From Gluconobacter sphaericus NBRC 12467 (lineage in GTDB: Bacteria; Pseudomonadota; Alphaproteobacteria; Acetobacterales; Acetobacteraceae), in contig NZ_BJMK01000008.1 of the NCBI RefSeq assembly GCF_006539125.1, positions 61,705-125,704 of the forward strand: DNA of 64,000 nt, in the 5' to 3' direction. Under the pieces are notes generated by a model, which ran no database searches, was not told the origin of the DNA, and worked only from the letters and a program-made list of their open reading frames with translations. The first letter of the stretch is position 1; every line of letters starts with the position of its first letter. Of this stretch, positions 8,808-18,075 are shown piece after piece. Both the position numbers and the translations under genes were made by a program.

Positions 8808-9802
8808 TATTTCATCCGCCCGTGTTGACGGAACCAGGCAATGGCGTCTGCCACGGCATCGCGGGCCGGGCGCGGAGCATATCCGAGTTCTTTCTTCGCC
8901 TTGTCGGATGAGAAGAACATCAGCTTTTTGGACATGGCCAGCGTCTCACGCGTGACTCGCGGCTCGATACCAAACCCGCGGGCTAGCCATTCAGACACAA
9001 GCGCTACGGGATAGAGCCAGGACTGCTTGAGCTTGATGCCAGGCGGCTTTACTCCCGCAATCTGGCTGACCATGCGGAACAAGTCTCCCAGCATGATGTT
9101 CTCGCCGCCGAGAATGTATTTCTCGCCGATCTTTCCCTGCTCCAGCGCAAGAACATGACCTTCGGCGACGTCATCGACATGAACGATGTTCAGCCCGGTC
9201 TCGACATAGGCCGGCATGTTTCCGCTGGCACAGTCGAGGATCATCTGTCCCGTGGGCGTCGGCTTTATGTCCCGTGGTCCCACCGGCGTCGAGGGATTCA
9301 CGATGATCGCCGGAAGGTTCTTCTCGCGGACCAGACGAAGGACTTCCTGTTCCGCCCGGTATTTCGAAAGTTTGTAGATCCCGATGACCTTGCTTTCGGA
9401 AACTGGTGTGGTTTCGTCTGCTGGCACCCCGTCGCTTCGTAGCCCCAGGGCCGCAACCGACGAACAGTAAATAATTTTTTCTACGCCAGCCTCAAGGGCA
9501 GCCAGCATCAGATTACGGGTACCTTCCACATTGGCCTTCATCATGGTTTCCGGGTCCGGAACCCAGAGCCGGTAATCGGCAGCAACATGAAACAGGATTT
9601 TGACGCCTTTCAGCGCCGGAGCAAGCGTATCAGGATCGGAAAGGTCGCCGACGGCGAGTTCCGCGTTCAATTCAGCAATATTTGAACGATCGGATGTCGG
9701 CCGGACGAGAAGTCTCAGGCGGTGGCCGCGTTCTTCAAGGACGCGAGCGACGGCAGAGCCGACAAACCCTGTAGCCCCCGTAACGAGTGTGACATCGTTC
9801 AT
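8807..9802 (-). CDS. hpnA: Hopanoid-associated NAD-dependent sugar epimerase HpnA
   Basis: Extended short-chain dehydrogenase/epimerase, 331 aa from the ATG at 9802. That start is preceded by AAGGAGA at 10 nt; a further ATG eight codons upstream has no ribosome site. The Rossmann motif VTGATGFVGSAVA is at the very N-terminus and the catalytic pair is the YKLSKY segment (YxxxK). Family HpnA is associated with hopanoid side-chain formation but its substrate is not proven. First gene of the hpnABC block. Confidence 0.91.
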   Translation of the reverse strand: MNDVTLVTGATGFVGSAVARVLEERGHRLRLLVRPTSDRSNIAELNAELAVGDLSDPDTLAPALKGVKILFHVAADYRLWVPDPETMMKANVEGTRNLMLAALEAGVEKIIYCSSVAALGLRSDGVPADETTPVSESKVIGIYKLSKYRAEQEVLRLVREKNLPAIIVNPSTPVGPRDIKPTPTGQMILDCASGNMPAYVETGLNIVHVDDVAEGHVLALEQGKIGEKYILGGENIMLGDLFRMVSQIAGVKPPGIKLKQSWLYPVALVSEWLARGFGIEPRVTRETLAMSKKLMFFSSDKAKKELGYAPRPARDAVADAIAWFRQHGRMK

Positions 9803-9921
9803 GGTGGCAGAGTCTCCTTGGGTCATCAGCAGATGGTTGCAATTTATGACAGCATAATCCCCCCGGCTTTTTGGGGAAAGCGTCTGAAAGGGTGGAATAT
9901 TTACCCTGTGTGCGATAGAGC

Positions 9922-11118
9922 GTGTCCAAACGGTATGTGACGAAGACGTTGAAAAAAACTCTCCCTGTTCTGCTTTCCCTTCTTGGGGTGGCCCTTTTCA
10001 CCTTCATTGCGGCTAAGGCGGGTATTCATCCCGTCATGGACGCTCTTTCAAAAGTCGGTGTTGGTGGCTTCCTGCTGCTCGCGCTCTGCCAGCTTCTGAT
10101 TGACATGGGGCTCGGTGTTGCGTGGCACGCGGCGGTGCCGCTGCTGAGCATGCGGCGCCTTATGGGAGCGCGTCTGGTCCGTGACAGCGCAGGTGCATGT
10201 CTTCCCTTCTCTCAACTCGGCGGTATGGTCATTGGTGTCCGCGCCACGCTGGCCGGTGTGGATCCCCGCACCGTCAAGGGAGAAAAACTAAACTGGCCCG
10301 AAGGTGTGGCCGCAAACCTGGTGGATATCACGACCGAGGTTCTAGGGCAGATCGCCTTCGTCCTGATTGCTCTTCTCTGTCTGATCGGCCATCACGGGGC
10401 TTCGCGATTTGTCTGGCCACTCATAGGTGGCATGCTCTTGCTGAGCATTGGGATTGCCGGATTCATCTGGACCCAGCAGCGCGGCGGAGTGATGGTTCGC
10501 AAGGCTGCGGCGTTTCTCGGGAAGCACATTGCTGCGGAGTGGCGCGATTCCCTGATCGGCAATACGGAGACATTCCAGTTACGACTCGAAAGCCTCTGGA
10601 GCCGCCCGGACAGGATTTCCTTGGGGGCATTTTGCCATCTGCTATGTTGGATGGGCAGTGCAGCCATGACGTGGCTGGCCTTTCATCTGCTCGGCGCCCA
10701 TGTCGGATTTTTCTCCTCGGTCGCAATCGAGGGCGTGGTCTGTGGTATCATGTCGGCCGGTTTCCTGGTACCGGGCGCTCTGGGTGTGCAGGAAGCAGCC
10801 TATGCTGCCCTGGGCATGATTTTCGGCATCGATGCTGAAATCTCGCTCAGTCTTTCCCTACTGCGCCGCGGGCGTGACATCCTGATCGGTATTCCGGTCC
10901 TTCTGGTCTGGCAGATTGTGGAAATGCGTCGGCTGCGTCGTGCACCTCCTATGGAAGTAAGTAAAAATACGCCGGCTCCGTCTCCGGTTTCCTCCCGCAA
11001 GACCGTTATTCCTCCCGCCGTGACGGCCCTTGCCGGTAGTATCAAAAAAGAGGCCACGTCCCGGGACGGCAAAAGCACCGAGGATACCCCTTTCGCGACG
11101 GCTCCCAGAGTTTTATGA
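9922..11118 (+). CDS. hpnL: Hopanoid-associated membrane protein HpnL
   Basis: 398 aa polytopic membrane protein related to lysylphosphatidylglycerol synthase transmembrane regions (AglD/MprF-like) and to the HpnL family. At least six hydrophobic segments are visible, from LLSLLGVALFTFIAA at the N-terminus through DILIGIPVLLVWQI. The last 80 residues are a polar, charged tail. The start codon is GTG. It is divergent from hpnA across a 119-nt gap. Involvement in hopanoid transport is a family-level inference. Confidence 0.82.
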   Translation: MSKRYVTKTLKKTLPVLLSLLGVALFTFIAAKAGIHPVMDALSKVGVGGFLLLALCQLLIDMGLGVAWHAAVPLLSMRRLMGARLVRDSAGACLPFSQLGGMVIGVRATLAGVDPRTVKGEKLNWPEGVAANLVDITTEVLGQIAFVLIALLCLIGHHGASRFVWPLIGGMLLLSIGIAGFIWTQQRGGVMVRKAAAFLGKHIAAEWRDSLIGNTETFQLRLESLWSRPDRISLGAFCHLLCWMGSAAMTWLAFHLLGAHVGFFSSVAIEGVVCGIMSAGFLVPGALGVQEAAYAALGMIFGIDAEISLSLSLLRRGRDILIGIPVLLVWQIVEMRRLRRAPPMEVSKNTPAPSPVSSRKTVIPPAVTALAGSIKKEATSRDGKSTEDTPFATAPRVL

Positions 11119-11996
11119 AACCTCTCTTTGGGTCTCTCTCTGTCATCGGCCCGGGGCTGATTGGTTCGTCCATTCTGCGCCGGGCCCGTGAAACGGGGGA
11201 AATTGCCGAAACCCTGATCGCAGCCGACTCAAACTCGGGCGTTCTTGAACGTGTGCGGGAATTGGGCATCGCGGATATCACGACGTCCGACCTTGTTGTT
11301 GCTGCGCAGGCAGACTGCGTCATGATCTGCGTTCCTGTTGGCGCAGTTGAACCGGTCGCCCGTCAGGTGCTCCCCTTTATGAAACCTGGCAGCATTTTGA
11401 CAGATGTAGCCTCTGTTCGGGGACAGCTCGGCCCGACACTAGCGGCGATCCTGCCTGAAAACGTGGCGTATGTTCCCGGCCACCCGATGGCCGGAACCGA
11501 ACATTCAGGGCCGGACGCGGGATTTTCAACCCTGTTTGAAGACCGTTGGGCGCTGCTCGTTCCGCCTAAAGGCGCGGATACGAAGGCTGTGATCACGATT
11601 GAGCAGCTCTGGACGTTGTGCGGAGCGCGCACGAAAGTTCTGTCTGATGAAAAGCACGACAGGATCTGCGCCATGGTCAGTCACCTGCCGCATCTCCTTG
11701 CTTTTACGATCTGTGATACCGCAGACAACCTGTCTGATGAAATTCGTGCGGCTGTCCTGGATTATGCCGCGTCGGGCTTTCGCGATTTTACACGGATTGC
11801 GGCGTCGGACCCGGTCATGTGGCGAGACATCTTCTTGGCCAACAGGGAAGCGCTGCTTGGGACGCTCGACAAGTTCGTGGCCGACACACAGGCAATGGCC
11901 GATGCAATCCGTACCGGCGACGAAGCAGCTATCACAAGCAAAATTGAACGTGGGCGGGCTATTCGCCGGACCCTGATTGAAAACCGTCAAGCCTGA
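11115..11996 (+). CDS. tyrA: Prephenate/arogenate dehydrogenase
   Basis: 293 aa. NAD(P)-binding motif VIGPGLIGSS near residue 10, PGHPMAGTEHSG in the middle (prephenate-binding histidine region) and the conserved AMVSHLPHLLAFTI segment. Catalyses oxidative decarboxylation of prephenate or arogenate in tyrosine synthesis. Start overlaps the hpnL stop by 4 nt (ATGA), so the two are coupled. It lacks an ACT or chorismate mutase domain, as is usual in alphaproteobacteria. Confidence 0.92.
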   Translation: MKPLFGSLSVIGPGLIGSSILRRARETGEIAETLIAADSNSGVLERVRELGIADITTSDLVVAAQADCVMICVPVGAVEPVARQVLPFMKPGSILTDVASVRGQLGPTLAAILPENVAYVPGHPMAGTEHSGPDAGFSTLFEDRWALLVPPKGADTKAVITIEQLWTLCGARTKVLSDEKHDRICAMVSHLPHLLAFTICDTADNLSDEIRAAVLDYAASGFRDFTRIAASDPVMWRDIFLANREALLGTLDKFVADTQAMADAIRTGDEAAITSKIERGRAIRRTLIENRQA

Positions 11997-12010
11997 ACTG
12001 CCTAGGCATA

Positions 12011-12042
12011 AGCTACTGCCGGACTAGAGTCCGACAGTAGCT
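12011..12042. terminator. Bidirectional hairpin between tyrA and pyk
   Basis: AGCTACTG then CGGAC pairs with GTCCG then CAGTAGCT around a TAGA loop, with one C-A mismatch. It sits between two convergent genes. No strong T run on either side. Confidence 0.6.
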
Positions 12043-12048
12043 GGTTAT

Positions 12049-13479
12049 TCAGGCTGTGATGACGCGCAGGGTGTTCGTGCTTCCGGAATGCCCCGAAGGC
12101 AGGCCGGCCAGGATCAGAATCCGATCCCCGGTTTTGCAGAAACCCATGTTCTGTGCGAGTTCGACAACAGGACCGGCCAGAGGCTCGATGCCCTGAGAGC
12201 TCTGTTCGCTGTTGATCAGATGCGGAAAGACGCCCCATACAACACACAGTCGACGCGTAACCGATAGTTCGGGTGTCAGGGCAATGATCGGACAATGCGG
12301 CCGTTCACGGGACAGAAGCATGGCTCCTGCTCCACTCCGGGTCCGGCATGCGATAGCACCGGCATGAAGCGTGCAGCTGACCTGCCAGGCGGCCTGAACG
12401 ATCGCGCTCTGGACAGTTTCATCTGGCGCTGGGCGCAGACGGTCCATGCGGAGACGCCACTCAGTGTCCTGCTCCACGCGCTCGGCAATCCGCACCATCA
12501 TTGAGACGGCTTCGATAGGATACTTACCTGCCGCACTTTCCGCCGACAGCATAACGGCATCCGCGCCATCGTAAACGGCATTGGACACATCGGACACTTC
12601 GGCGCGCGTTGGCGTCGGGCTTTCGATCATGCTCTCAAGCATTTGTGTCGCCACGATGACCGGGCGGCACTGCTTGCGGGCTTCGGCAATGGCGCGCTTC
12701 TGCGCCACAGGAACTTCCTCAGGCGGCAGCTCCACACCCAGATCGCCACGCGCCACCATGATCGCATCCGACAGGTGCACGATGGCAGCCAGATCATCCA
12801 TCGCCTGCGGCTTTTCAAGCTTGGTCACAATGGCTGCGCGGCCTGCTGCGATCTCGCGGGCTTCCTGCACGTCCTCTGGGCGCTGCACGAACGAAAGCGC
12901 TACAAAATCCACACCTAGCGACAATGCGAAGTCAAAGTCACGGCGATCCTTTTCGGTCAGCGCCGGAATGGGCAGCGTCACGTCGGGAACATTGACGCCC
13001 TTGCGCTCCGAAAGCTTTCCGCCCACGACAACAACCGTCTCGAGGAACCCCTCGCCCGTCTTTACGACACGCAGTTTGAGCTTGCCGTCATCCAGCAGGA
13101 GATGGCTGCCTGACTTGGCGGCGGAAATGATTTCCGGATGAGGCAGGCAGACGCGCGAAATCGTACCGGGTGTCCGGTCCAGATCCAGGCGAAACGGCTT
13201 GCCTTCCTCGAGGATTATCGGACCGTTCTCGAACACGCCGACACGCAGTTTCGGGCCCTGAAGATCCGCCAGGATGGCCAGAGGGCGCCCGACCTTTTCC
13301 TCGGCAGCCCGAATGGCGGCATGACGCTGGCCGTGATCCTCATGCGCGCCGTGGGAGAAATTGAGCCGGAAGACATTCACGCCCGCCTTCGCCAGGGAAA
13401 GAATCATCTCGGGTGAAGATGAGGCCGGCCCAAGAGTAGCGACAATCCGCGTGCGGCGGTAATGGGAACTGGATGTCAT
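12049..13479 (-). CDS. pyk: Pyruvate kinase
   Basis: 476 aa. N-terminal TRIVATLGPASSS, then NFSHGAHEDH, the LQGPKLRVG segment and the K-E catalytic region VTKLEKPQAM are typical of pyruvate kinase. MVARGDLGVELP and TQMLESMI follow, then a C-terminal allosteric-type domain. Transfers phosphate from phosphoenolpyruvate to ADP. A GAGGACG site precedes the ATG. Length is normal. Confidence 0.97.
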   Translation of the reverse strand: MTSSSHYRRTRIVATLGPASSSPEMILSLAKAGVNVFRLNFSHGAHEDHGQRHAAIRAAEEKVGRPLAILADLQGPKLRVGVFENGPIILEEGKPFRLDLDRTPGTISRVCLPHPEIISAAKSGSHLLLDDGKLKLRVVKTGEGFLETVVVVGGKLSERKGVNVPDVTLPIPALTEKDRRDFDFALSLGVDFVALSFVQRPEDVQEAREIAAGRAAIVTKLEKPQAMDDLAAIVHLSDAIMVARGDLGVELPPEEVPVAQKRAIAEARKQCRPVIVATQMLESMIESPTPTRAEVSDVSNAVYDGADAVMLSAESAAGKYPIEAVSMMVRIAERVEQDTEWRLRMDRLRPAPDETVQSAIVQAAWQVSCTLHAGAIACRTRSGAGAMLLSRERPHCPIIALTPELSVTRRLCVVWGVFPHLINSEQSSQGIEPLAGPVVELAQNMGFCKTGDRILILAGLPSGHSGSTNTLRVITA

Positions 13480-13503
13480 ATACGGCGTCCTCGATCGAAA
13501 AAA

Positions 13504-14442
13504 TCAGTTAGGTTGTATCGTCTCGCCCGGGAGCAGTCCCCAGAAAAGACGGCGGGGCAGCCAGCCCTCGTAGCCCTTCACACTCACGCGGCACCACTGG
13601 GAATTCTGAGGGCACAGTTTGATATTGCCCACCGTTCCCTGCTGCAGCACCGCGATGACAGTGCTATCTTCTTCCGGATGGCTCATGAGGAGCACATCAT
13701 TTTTATGTGCCCGCGCCTCGTCCTGAGTGGCCACACGGGCGAGAATACGGGCATCGGCCTTGCCAATATGGTCACCTTCCTGCGCGCTTGCCTCGCCGTT
13801 CTGGGCTTTCACGCCTTCAGGAGGCAGTCCCGGAATGACAAAGGTCCGGCTGCCATAGAGCGTCGCCTGATGCACCCAGCCTTTCTGACCATCGGAATCT
13901 TCGACAAGGCGCCACACATCAAATTCGCGCTCGATTTCCACGGGCAGCCCGCGACGGTGATAAACCCAGTCGATCGGATACCTGTCTCCCGGTCCGCGAC
14001 GCATATAGACCTTGTCGGCCCGAAACGCAGCATAACGCGGCAGCGGCAGTCCGGTGTTGCTGCCCTTGTCCGTGTTTTCAGGAGCTGGCGGAATAGGCGG
14101 AGTTGCAGGCTGATCAGCTGTTGCTGCACTCGCCGCGGTGGCGGCAGCGCCTGCAGCAACAGCCGGAGCGGCATGTTTCAGAGCGGTGTGATGCATCGTT
14201 TTATGCTTCGCCGCTGGTGATGCCGGTTTTGCCGTATCGGCGGCCTTGTGATGTTTTTTGACCGACGCATGCTTATCCACAGTCTTTGCGGCCGTCTCCC
14301 CATGCTTCTTGTGATGATGGGCAGCCCAGGCGTCGGAACTCACGAAGCCCGGAGCAGAAAGCAGGACCGTACCTGCCAGCAGCGCTCGAAGAAGAGCGAA
14401 ATGGCCTTTGGCAGGACGCAGAGGGAAGACTGACATTCTCAT
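13504..14442 (-). CDS. Exported bacterial SH3 domain protein
   Basis: 312 aa from the ATG at 14442 (AGGGA at 7-8 nt upstream). Signal peptide to about AWA-AHHHKK, then a long His/Lys/Ala-rich low-complexity linker and a C-terminal SH3-like region of the COG3807 type. Seen features are KVYMRRGPGDRYPIDWVYHR, WRLVEDSDGQKGWVH and a second SH3-like repeat with WCRVSVKGYEGWLPR. Such proteins sit in the periplasm and often bind cell wall; the role here is unknown. Ends 24 nt before the pyk start, so co-transcription is possible. Confidence 0.82.
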   Translation of the reverse strand: MRMSVFPLRPAKGHFALLRALLAGTVLLSAPGFVSSDAWAAHHHKKHGETAAKTVDKHASVKKHHKAADTAKPASPAAKHKTMHHTALKHAAPAVAAGAAATAASAATADQPATPPIPPAPENTDKGSNTGLPLPRYAAFRADKVYMRRGPGDRYPIDWVYHRRGLPVEIEREFDVWRLVEDSDGQKGWVHQATLYGSRTFVIPGLPPEGVKAQNGEASAQEGDHIGKADARILARVATQDEARAHKNDVLLMSHPEEDSTVIAVLQQGTVGNIKLCPQNSQWCRVSVKGYEGWLPRRLFWGLLPGETIQPN

Positions 14443-14526
14443 GAGCGCATCCCTGCCAAGGGCCGAAGGTTTGGGCAAGTCATCAAAATGGGAAAGACGT
14501 CCGAAAATCGTGTCTTGGTTAGAAAC

Positions 14527-14904
14527 TTACAGCGCAAGGACGGGATTGTCTCCCGCCAGTTCAAGAAAGCTGACAATTCCCCGCACCGTAACTCCGTCGA
14601 GTAGGTCCTTTTCAGATAGACCTGCCATCCTGAGGCCGGCCTCACAGGCCATGACCGTCGCGCCAAGGTCCAGAACCGCTTCCCGGAGTTCCCCGAACCC
14701 TGAGATCCCACGGGCCTCGAGCTCACCGTCCGCAATAACCCCTGCAAGTCCCTTCCAGTCCGGCGTCAGCGCCAAAACGCTGCGTCCGCCCGCAAAAATC
14801 GTCACATTGCGTCCGAGCGATAGGCCGCCCGCCGCAACAACAAGTGCATAATGCGCCCGCTGCCAGGAATCGTCGGCCAGCGTCAGGAACATGGGATGTG
14901 TCAT
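14527..14904 (-). CDS. DsrE/DsrF-like small protein
   Basis: 125 aa with the alpha/beta pattern of DsrE-like peroxiredoxin-family proteins: LVVAAGGLSLGRNVTIFAGG near the N-terminus, then VMACEAGLRMAGLSEKD, where the cysteine occupies the position often conserved in the family. Its start overlaps the stop of the MoeB/ThiF-like gene by 4 nt. A sulfur-relay role beside a sulfur-carrier adenylyltransferase is plausible but inferred only from this pairing. Confidence 0.72.
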   Translation of the reverse strand: MTHPMFLTLADDSWQRAHYALVVAAGGLSLGRNVTIFAGGRSVLALTPDWKGLAGVIADGELEARGISGFGELREAVLDLGATVMACEAGLRMAGLSEKDLLDGVTVRGIVSFLELAGDNPVLAL

Positions 14905-15698
14905 CCGGGCGCCTGCTCATCATGATGGATCTGACATGTAGTATCCCGCTTCAACACGAAACTCTCCATCGTTCCCGACAGCGCATCCCACAGGCGGACA
15001 CGCGTTTGATCTGTACCTTCCAGTCCGATGACTTCCCGCATGACTTCCACGGCCATTAGGCTTCCCATGACGCCCGCCGCTGCGCCAAGCACACCGGACA
15101 TGCCGCAGTTCGGCGCTTCTGTCTTTGCGGCCTCTGGAAACAGGCAGCGATAACAGGGGCCGCCCTTTTGCGGCCTGAATACAGCCATCTGTCCTGAAAA
15201 TCCCTGTACCGCCCCGGATACCAGAGACCGACCATGCCGCACACAGGCATCAGATACGGCCAGCCGTGTGACGATGTTGTCGGTCCCGTCACAGACCAGA
15301 TCATACTGCGGCACAAGCGCATCTAGCGTGGTGGTCGTCGCGCGAACCTGATGCGGACTGACCCTAACCAGCGGGTTCAGCGCCTTCAGACGCTTTGCCG
15401 CGGCCTTGACTTTGAACTCTCCGATGTCGTCAGTGTCATAGAGAACCTGCCGTTGTAGATTGCTGAGATCGACGCGGTCATCGTCCATGATTCCGATACG
15501 CCCGATTCCGGATGCAGCAAGCTGCTGAAGCAGTGGAGCTCCCAGCCCTCCGGCGCCGACCACCAGAACAGAGGCTTCGCAAAGTTGCGTCTGCCCGATT
15601 GCCCCGACCTGAGGCAGGAGAATATGGCGGGAATACCGCTCCAGCTCGTTGTCAGAAAAATTCATATCCATGAAATGATGATAATTGCTGACTTTCAC
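14901..15698 (-). CDS. moeB: MoeB/ThiF/HesA-family sulfur-carrier adenylyltransferase
   Basis: 265 aa E1-like enzyme. ELERYSRHILLPQVG, VLVVGAGGLGAPLLQQL (ATP loop) and DDDRVDLSNLQRQ are diagnostic. The zinc site is atypical: the first pair is CYRC, but the second is CQIH rather than CxxC, so one ligand may be histidine. It adenylates the C-terminus of MoaD- or ThiS-like carriers; which one is not decidable from sequence. The frame opens with GTG at 15698; ATGs at 15671 or 15665 are also possible. Confidence 0.88.
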   Translation of the reverse strand: MKVSNYHHFMDMNFSDNELERYSRHILLPQVGAIGQTQLCEASVLVVGAGGLGAPLLQQLAASGIGRIGIMDDDRVDLSNLQRQVLYDTDDIGEFKVKAAAKRLKALNPLVRVSPHQVRATTTTLDALVPQYDLVCDGTDNIVTRLAVSDACVRHGRSLVSGAVQGFSGQMAVFRPQKGGPCYRCLFPEAAKTEAPNCGMSGVLGAAAGVMGSLMAVEVMREVIGLEGTDQTRVRLWDALSGTMESFVLKRDTTCQIHHDEQAPG

Positions 15699-15772
15699 TC
15701 TTGAAAGACGTTAGCGTCAGTGTCGTTCAACCCTGTCCTGGTGTCTCGCAGGACCTGAGCAGAGAAGTCATC

Positions 15773-16294
15773 ATGAAAAACACTTTTCGCAGAGTTATGC
15801 CGCGTGCATGGCAGGGGCTTGGTGTCAGTGCAGGCGCTGTTCTGGCAGTCTATGCGGTGTCGCCCTATTTCGCCCTGTGGGATATCGATCGGGCCATGAA
15901 CGGCAACAATCCATCGCGCCTGGCGCCTCATGTGGACTGGTCAGCGCTGACGCACTGCTTCAAGGAACAGTTTGCGCCTGCCGCACCTGTCGATGATGAC
16001 CTGCCGGGATTCGGGAGTTCATTTGCGGGGCAGGCTGTGTCTAATGCCATCGATACGCATCTGACACCTGCGACCTTGATCACTACAGCGCATCAGGTGA
16101 TGCCGCACGCTCCCGCCATGTCAGACTGGCTTGGAATGTGGCATTCCATGCATGCCCATTTCGTGAGCCCAGGAAAGTTCGAGGCCAGTCTGGATCAGCC
16201 GGGACAGACACCATTTGTCCTTCACATGAAGTTCGAGCATTGGGGCTGGGAGATCACGCGATTCGAAATGCCTGCACCGGCTCATGCTGCCTGA
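15773..16294 (+). CDS. DUF2939 family membrane-anchored protein
   Basis: 173 aa from the ATG at 15773 (GAGAAG site). One N-terminal hydrophobic helix, then SPYFALWDIDRAMN and HVDWSALTHC, the pattern of DUF2939 proteins. The rest is soluble, presumably periplasmic. Function unknown. Lies divergent to the MoeB-like gene. Confidence 0.75.
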   Translation: MKNTFRRVMPRAWQGLGVSAGAVLAVYAVSPYFALWDIDRAMNGNNPSRLAPHVDWSALTHCFKEQFAPAAPVDDDLPGFGSSFAGQAVSNAIDTHLTPATLITTAHQVMPHAPAMSDWLGMWHSMHAHFVSPGKFEASLDQPGQTPFVLHMKFEHWGWEITRFEMPAPAHAA

Positions 16295-16315
16295 GGTTTA
16301 ACGCTGCTTGGGATT

Positions 16316-16540
16316 TCAGGCAGGCGGTAGGTCTTCTTCCAGAACCGTGATGTGGATGGCGTAGGAGACTTCGCCTTCATCCTCATCGCGGTGAACCGTT
16401 CCGATGACTTCTCCGGCAACGGCCAGTTCAACGCTCATGCCCTTGCGGCTGGGCTTGTTGACCGTGAGCTTCGGGGAACCCAGCAGGCGCTGGAGCGTGG
16501 TCTGGAGGCGTGTCACCTCGGATGGGGTCATATCGGCCAT
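16316..16540 (-). CDS. DUF3126 family protein
   Basis: 74 aa. I start at 16540 because AGGA lies 8-9 nt upstream; an ATG three codons earlier sits on that site. The sequence runs LQTTLQRLLGSPKL, then GMSVELAVAGEVIGTVHRDEDEGE, the conserved core of this small alphaproteobacterial family. Function unknown. Confidence 0.82.
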   Translation of the reverse strand: MADMTPSEVTRLQTTLQRLLGSPKLTVNKPSRKGMSVELAVAGEVIGTVHRDEDEGEVSYAIHITVLEEDLPPA

Positions 16541-16727
16541 TGGTGGCATTCCTGTGATGCAAGGGAACTGCCCTCTAACCCATCATCCGGAACAAAGGAA
16601 CCCGCTTCCTCTATCCCCGTCAGAGATGCTGCTGTAGAAACAGGACACTTCACATCTGATTGTGACCTGTTCGTCATGAATCGTTCCGGGTCTGCAGTCT
16701 GCTTCCCTTACGCGCAAAGGAGACATG

Positions 16728-17327
16728 ATGCGCCCGGTTTACACACGCCTTCTCGTTGCCATGACAGCAACCGCAGCCCTTTCTGGGTGTGGCTATTTCG
16801 ATTCCCGCAGTGCACATAAGGCACAGTACGAAATGGTTGGCATGACAAGCTACGATTTGCAGGCCTGTGCTGGTATTCCGGCTTCCACAAAGAAGCTGAA
16901 CGATACAACAGAGATCTGGCAGTATGACGGCAGCAAGGCGCTTCCGACGATGCCTTCGGATTCCGGATTCATTCCTGTCCAATCCGCTATTAGCATCTAT
17001 CAGTCCGCATTTGGCGGTGGTGGTACGGCCTGTCGCATGCTGGTCCGCATGGATCATGACCGGGTTTCCGAAGTGCATTACACAGGTAATGACGACGAAT
17101 ATATCGGAACGGACGGTATTTGCTCCATCATTACTCGTGGCTGTGCCCGTCAGCGTGAATCCACGATGCGTCGCGTGAATGGCGGCCCCTTCGGCCCTGT
17201 ATCTGGCTTCCACCCACCCCGTACGCCGGCGCAGAGTGCGACAGCAACCTATTCGGACCAGTCCGGGAAATACGTTCCCAAGTTCACAAACGACGACACT
17301 CAGCCGGTTATCCAGCCGGTCAAGTGA
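16728..17327 (+). CDS. Outer-membrane lipoprotein, hypothetical
   Basis: 199 aa with a signal peptide and lipobox LSGC at about residue 20. The mature part has several cysteines and ends in a Pro/Gln-rich tail. Start at 16728 or one codon earlier; AGGAG sits just upstream of both. The early mature region (GMTSYDLQACAGIP, then EIWQYDG) resembles small SmpA/BamE-like lipoproteins, but I do not recognise the family with certainty. It ends at a strong terminator. Confidence 0.75.
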   Translation: MRPVYTRLLVAMTATAALSGCGYFDSRSAHKAQYEMVGMTSYDLQACAGIPASTKKLNDTTEIWQYDGSKALPTMPSDSGFIPVQSAISIYQSAFGGGGTACRMLVRMDHDRVSEVHYTGNDDEYIGTDGICSIITRGCARQRESTMRRVNGGPFGPVSGFHPPRTPAQSATATYSDQSGKYVPKFTNDDTQPVIQPVK

Positions 17328-17335
17328 ACCTTAAA

Positions 17336-17372
17336 AAGGAGGAGCGGGACGACAGACGTCCCGCTCCTCCTT
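17336..17372. terminator. Strong bidirectional intrinsic terminator
   Basis: A perfect 16-bp stem: AAGGAGGAGCGGGACG at 17336-17351 pairs with its complement at 17357-17372 around ACAGA. The minus side has a TTTTT run (17333-17337), so it terminates pdxJ transcripts, and it also lies just after the lipoprotein gene. Confidence 0.92.
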
Positions 17373-17376
17373 GCGT

Positions 17377-18075
17377 TTATGAATTTATGAGGCTTTTCAT
17401 TTTGCGGACCACCGGTCCCAGCCCGTCAAAAACGGCCTGCCCGATCAGAAAATGGCCGATATTCAGTTCGGCAAGCCCTGCCAGGCCCGCAATCGCGCCC
17501 ACATTGTCGTAAGTCAGTCCGTGCCCGGCATGGAGTTCCAGCCCACAGGCTGCGACCGTCTCCGCCGCTGACCGCAGACGTTCCAGTTCCTGGCTACCGC
17601 CCAGAGCGTAAGCGCCGGTATGAAGCTCCACAACGGGCGCTCCCAAAGCTGCAGCGGTTTCGATCTGTCGCGCCTCGGGATCGATGAACAGTGAAACCCG
17701 GATGCCAGTATCCCGCAGCCGCGCGATTTTCGGCTTGAGTGCCTCACTCTGTCCCACGACATCCAGGCCGCCTTCGGTCGTGATTTCCTGGCGTTTTTCA
17801 GGCACCAGGCAGCAGGCATGCGGCCGAAGATCACAGGCAATCCGGACCATCTCGTCCGTCGCAGCCATCTCGAAGTTCAAAGGCGCGGATAGCGCCTTGA
17901 GCCGGGGCATGTCAGCATCGCGGATATGGCGCCGGTCTTCTCGCAGATGCGCCGTAATCCCGTCTGCGCCCGAGGCGATGGCCAGTTCGGCCGCCGCTAT
18001 GGGGTCGGGGAACGTGCCCCCTCTGGCATTGCGCAGCGTAGCGACGTGATCAATGTTCACTCCAAGACGGATCAT
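17377..18075 (-). CDS. pdxJ: Pyridoxine 5'-phosphate synthase
   Basis: 232 aa TIM barrel. [16 protein letters not shown] is the N-terminal signature; [12 protein letters not shown] and VELHTGAYA follow. Joins 1-deoxyxylulose 5-phosphate and the PdxA product to make pyridoxine phosphate. Overlaps the pdxA stop by 4 nt, forming a pdxA-pdxJ operon. Confidence 0.96.
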   Translation of the reverse strand: MIRLGVNIDHVATLRNARGGTFPDPIAAAELAIASGADGITAHLREDRRHIRDADMPRLKALSAPLNFEMAATDEMVRIACDLRPHACCLVPEKRQEITTEGGLDVVGQSEALKPKIARLRDTGIRVSLFIDPEARQIETAAALGAPVVELHTGAYALGGSQELERLRSAAETVAACGLELHAGHGLTYDNVGAIAGLAGLAELNIGHFLIGQAVFDGLGPVVRKMKSLINS

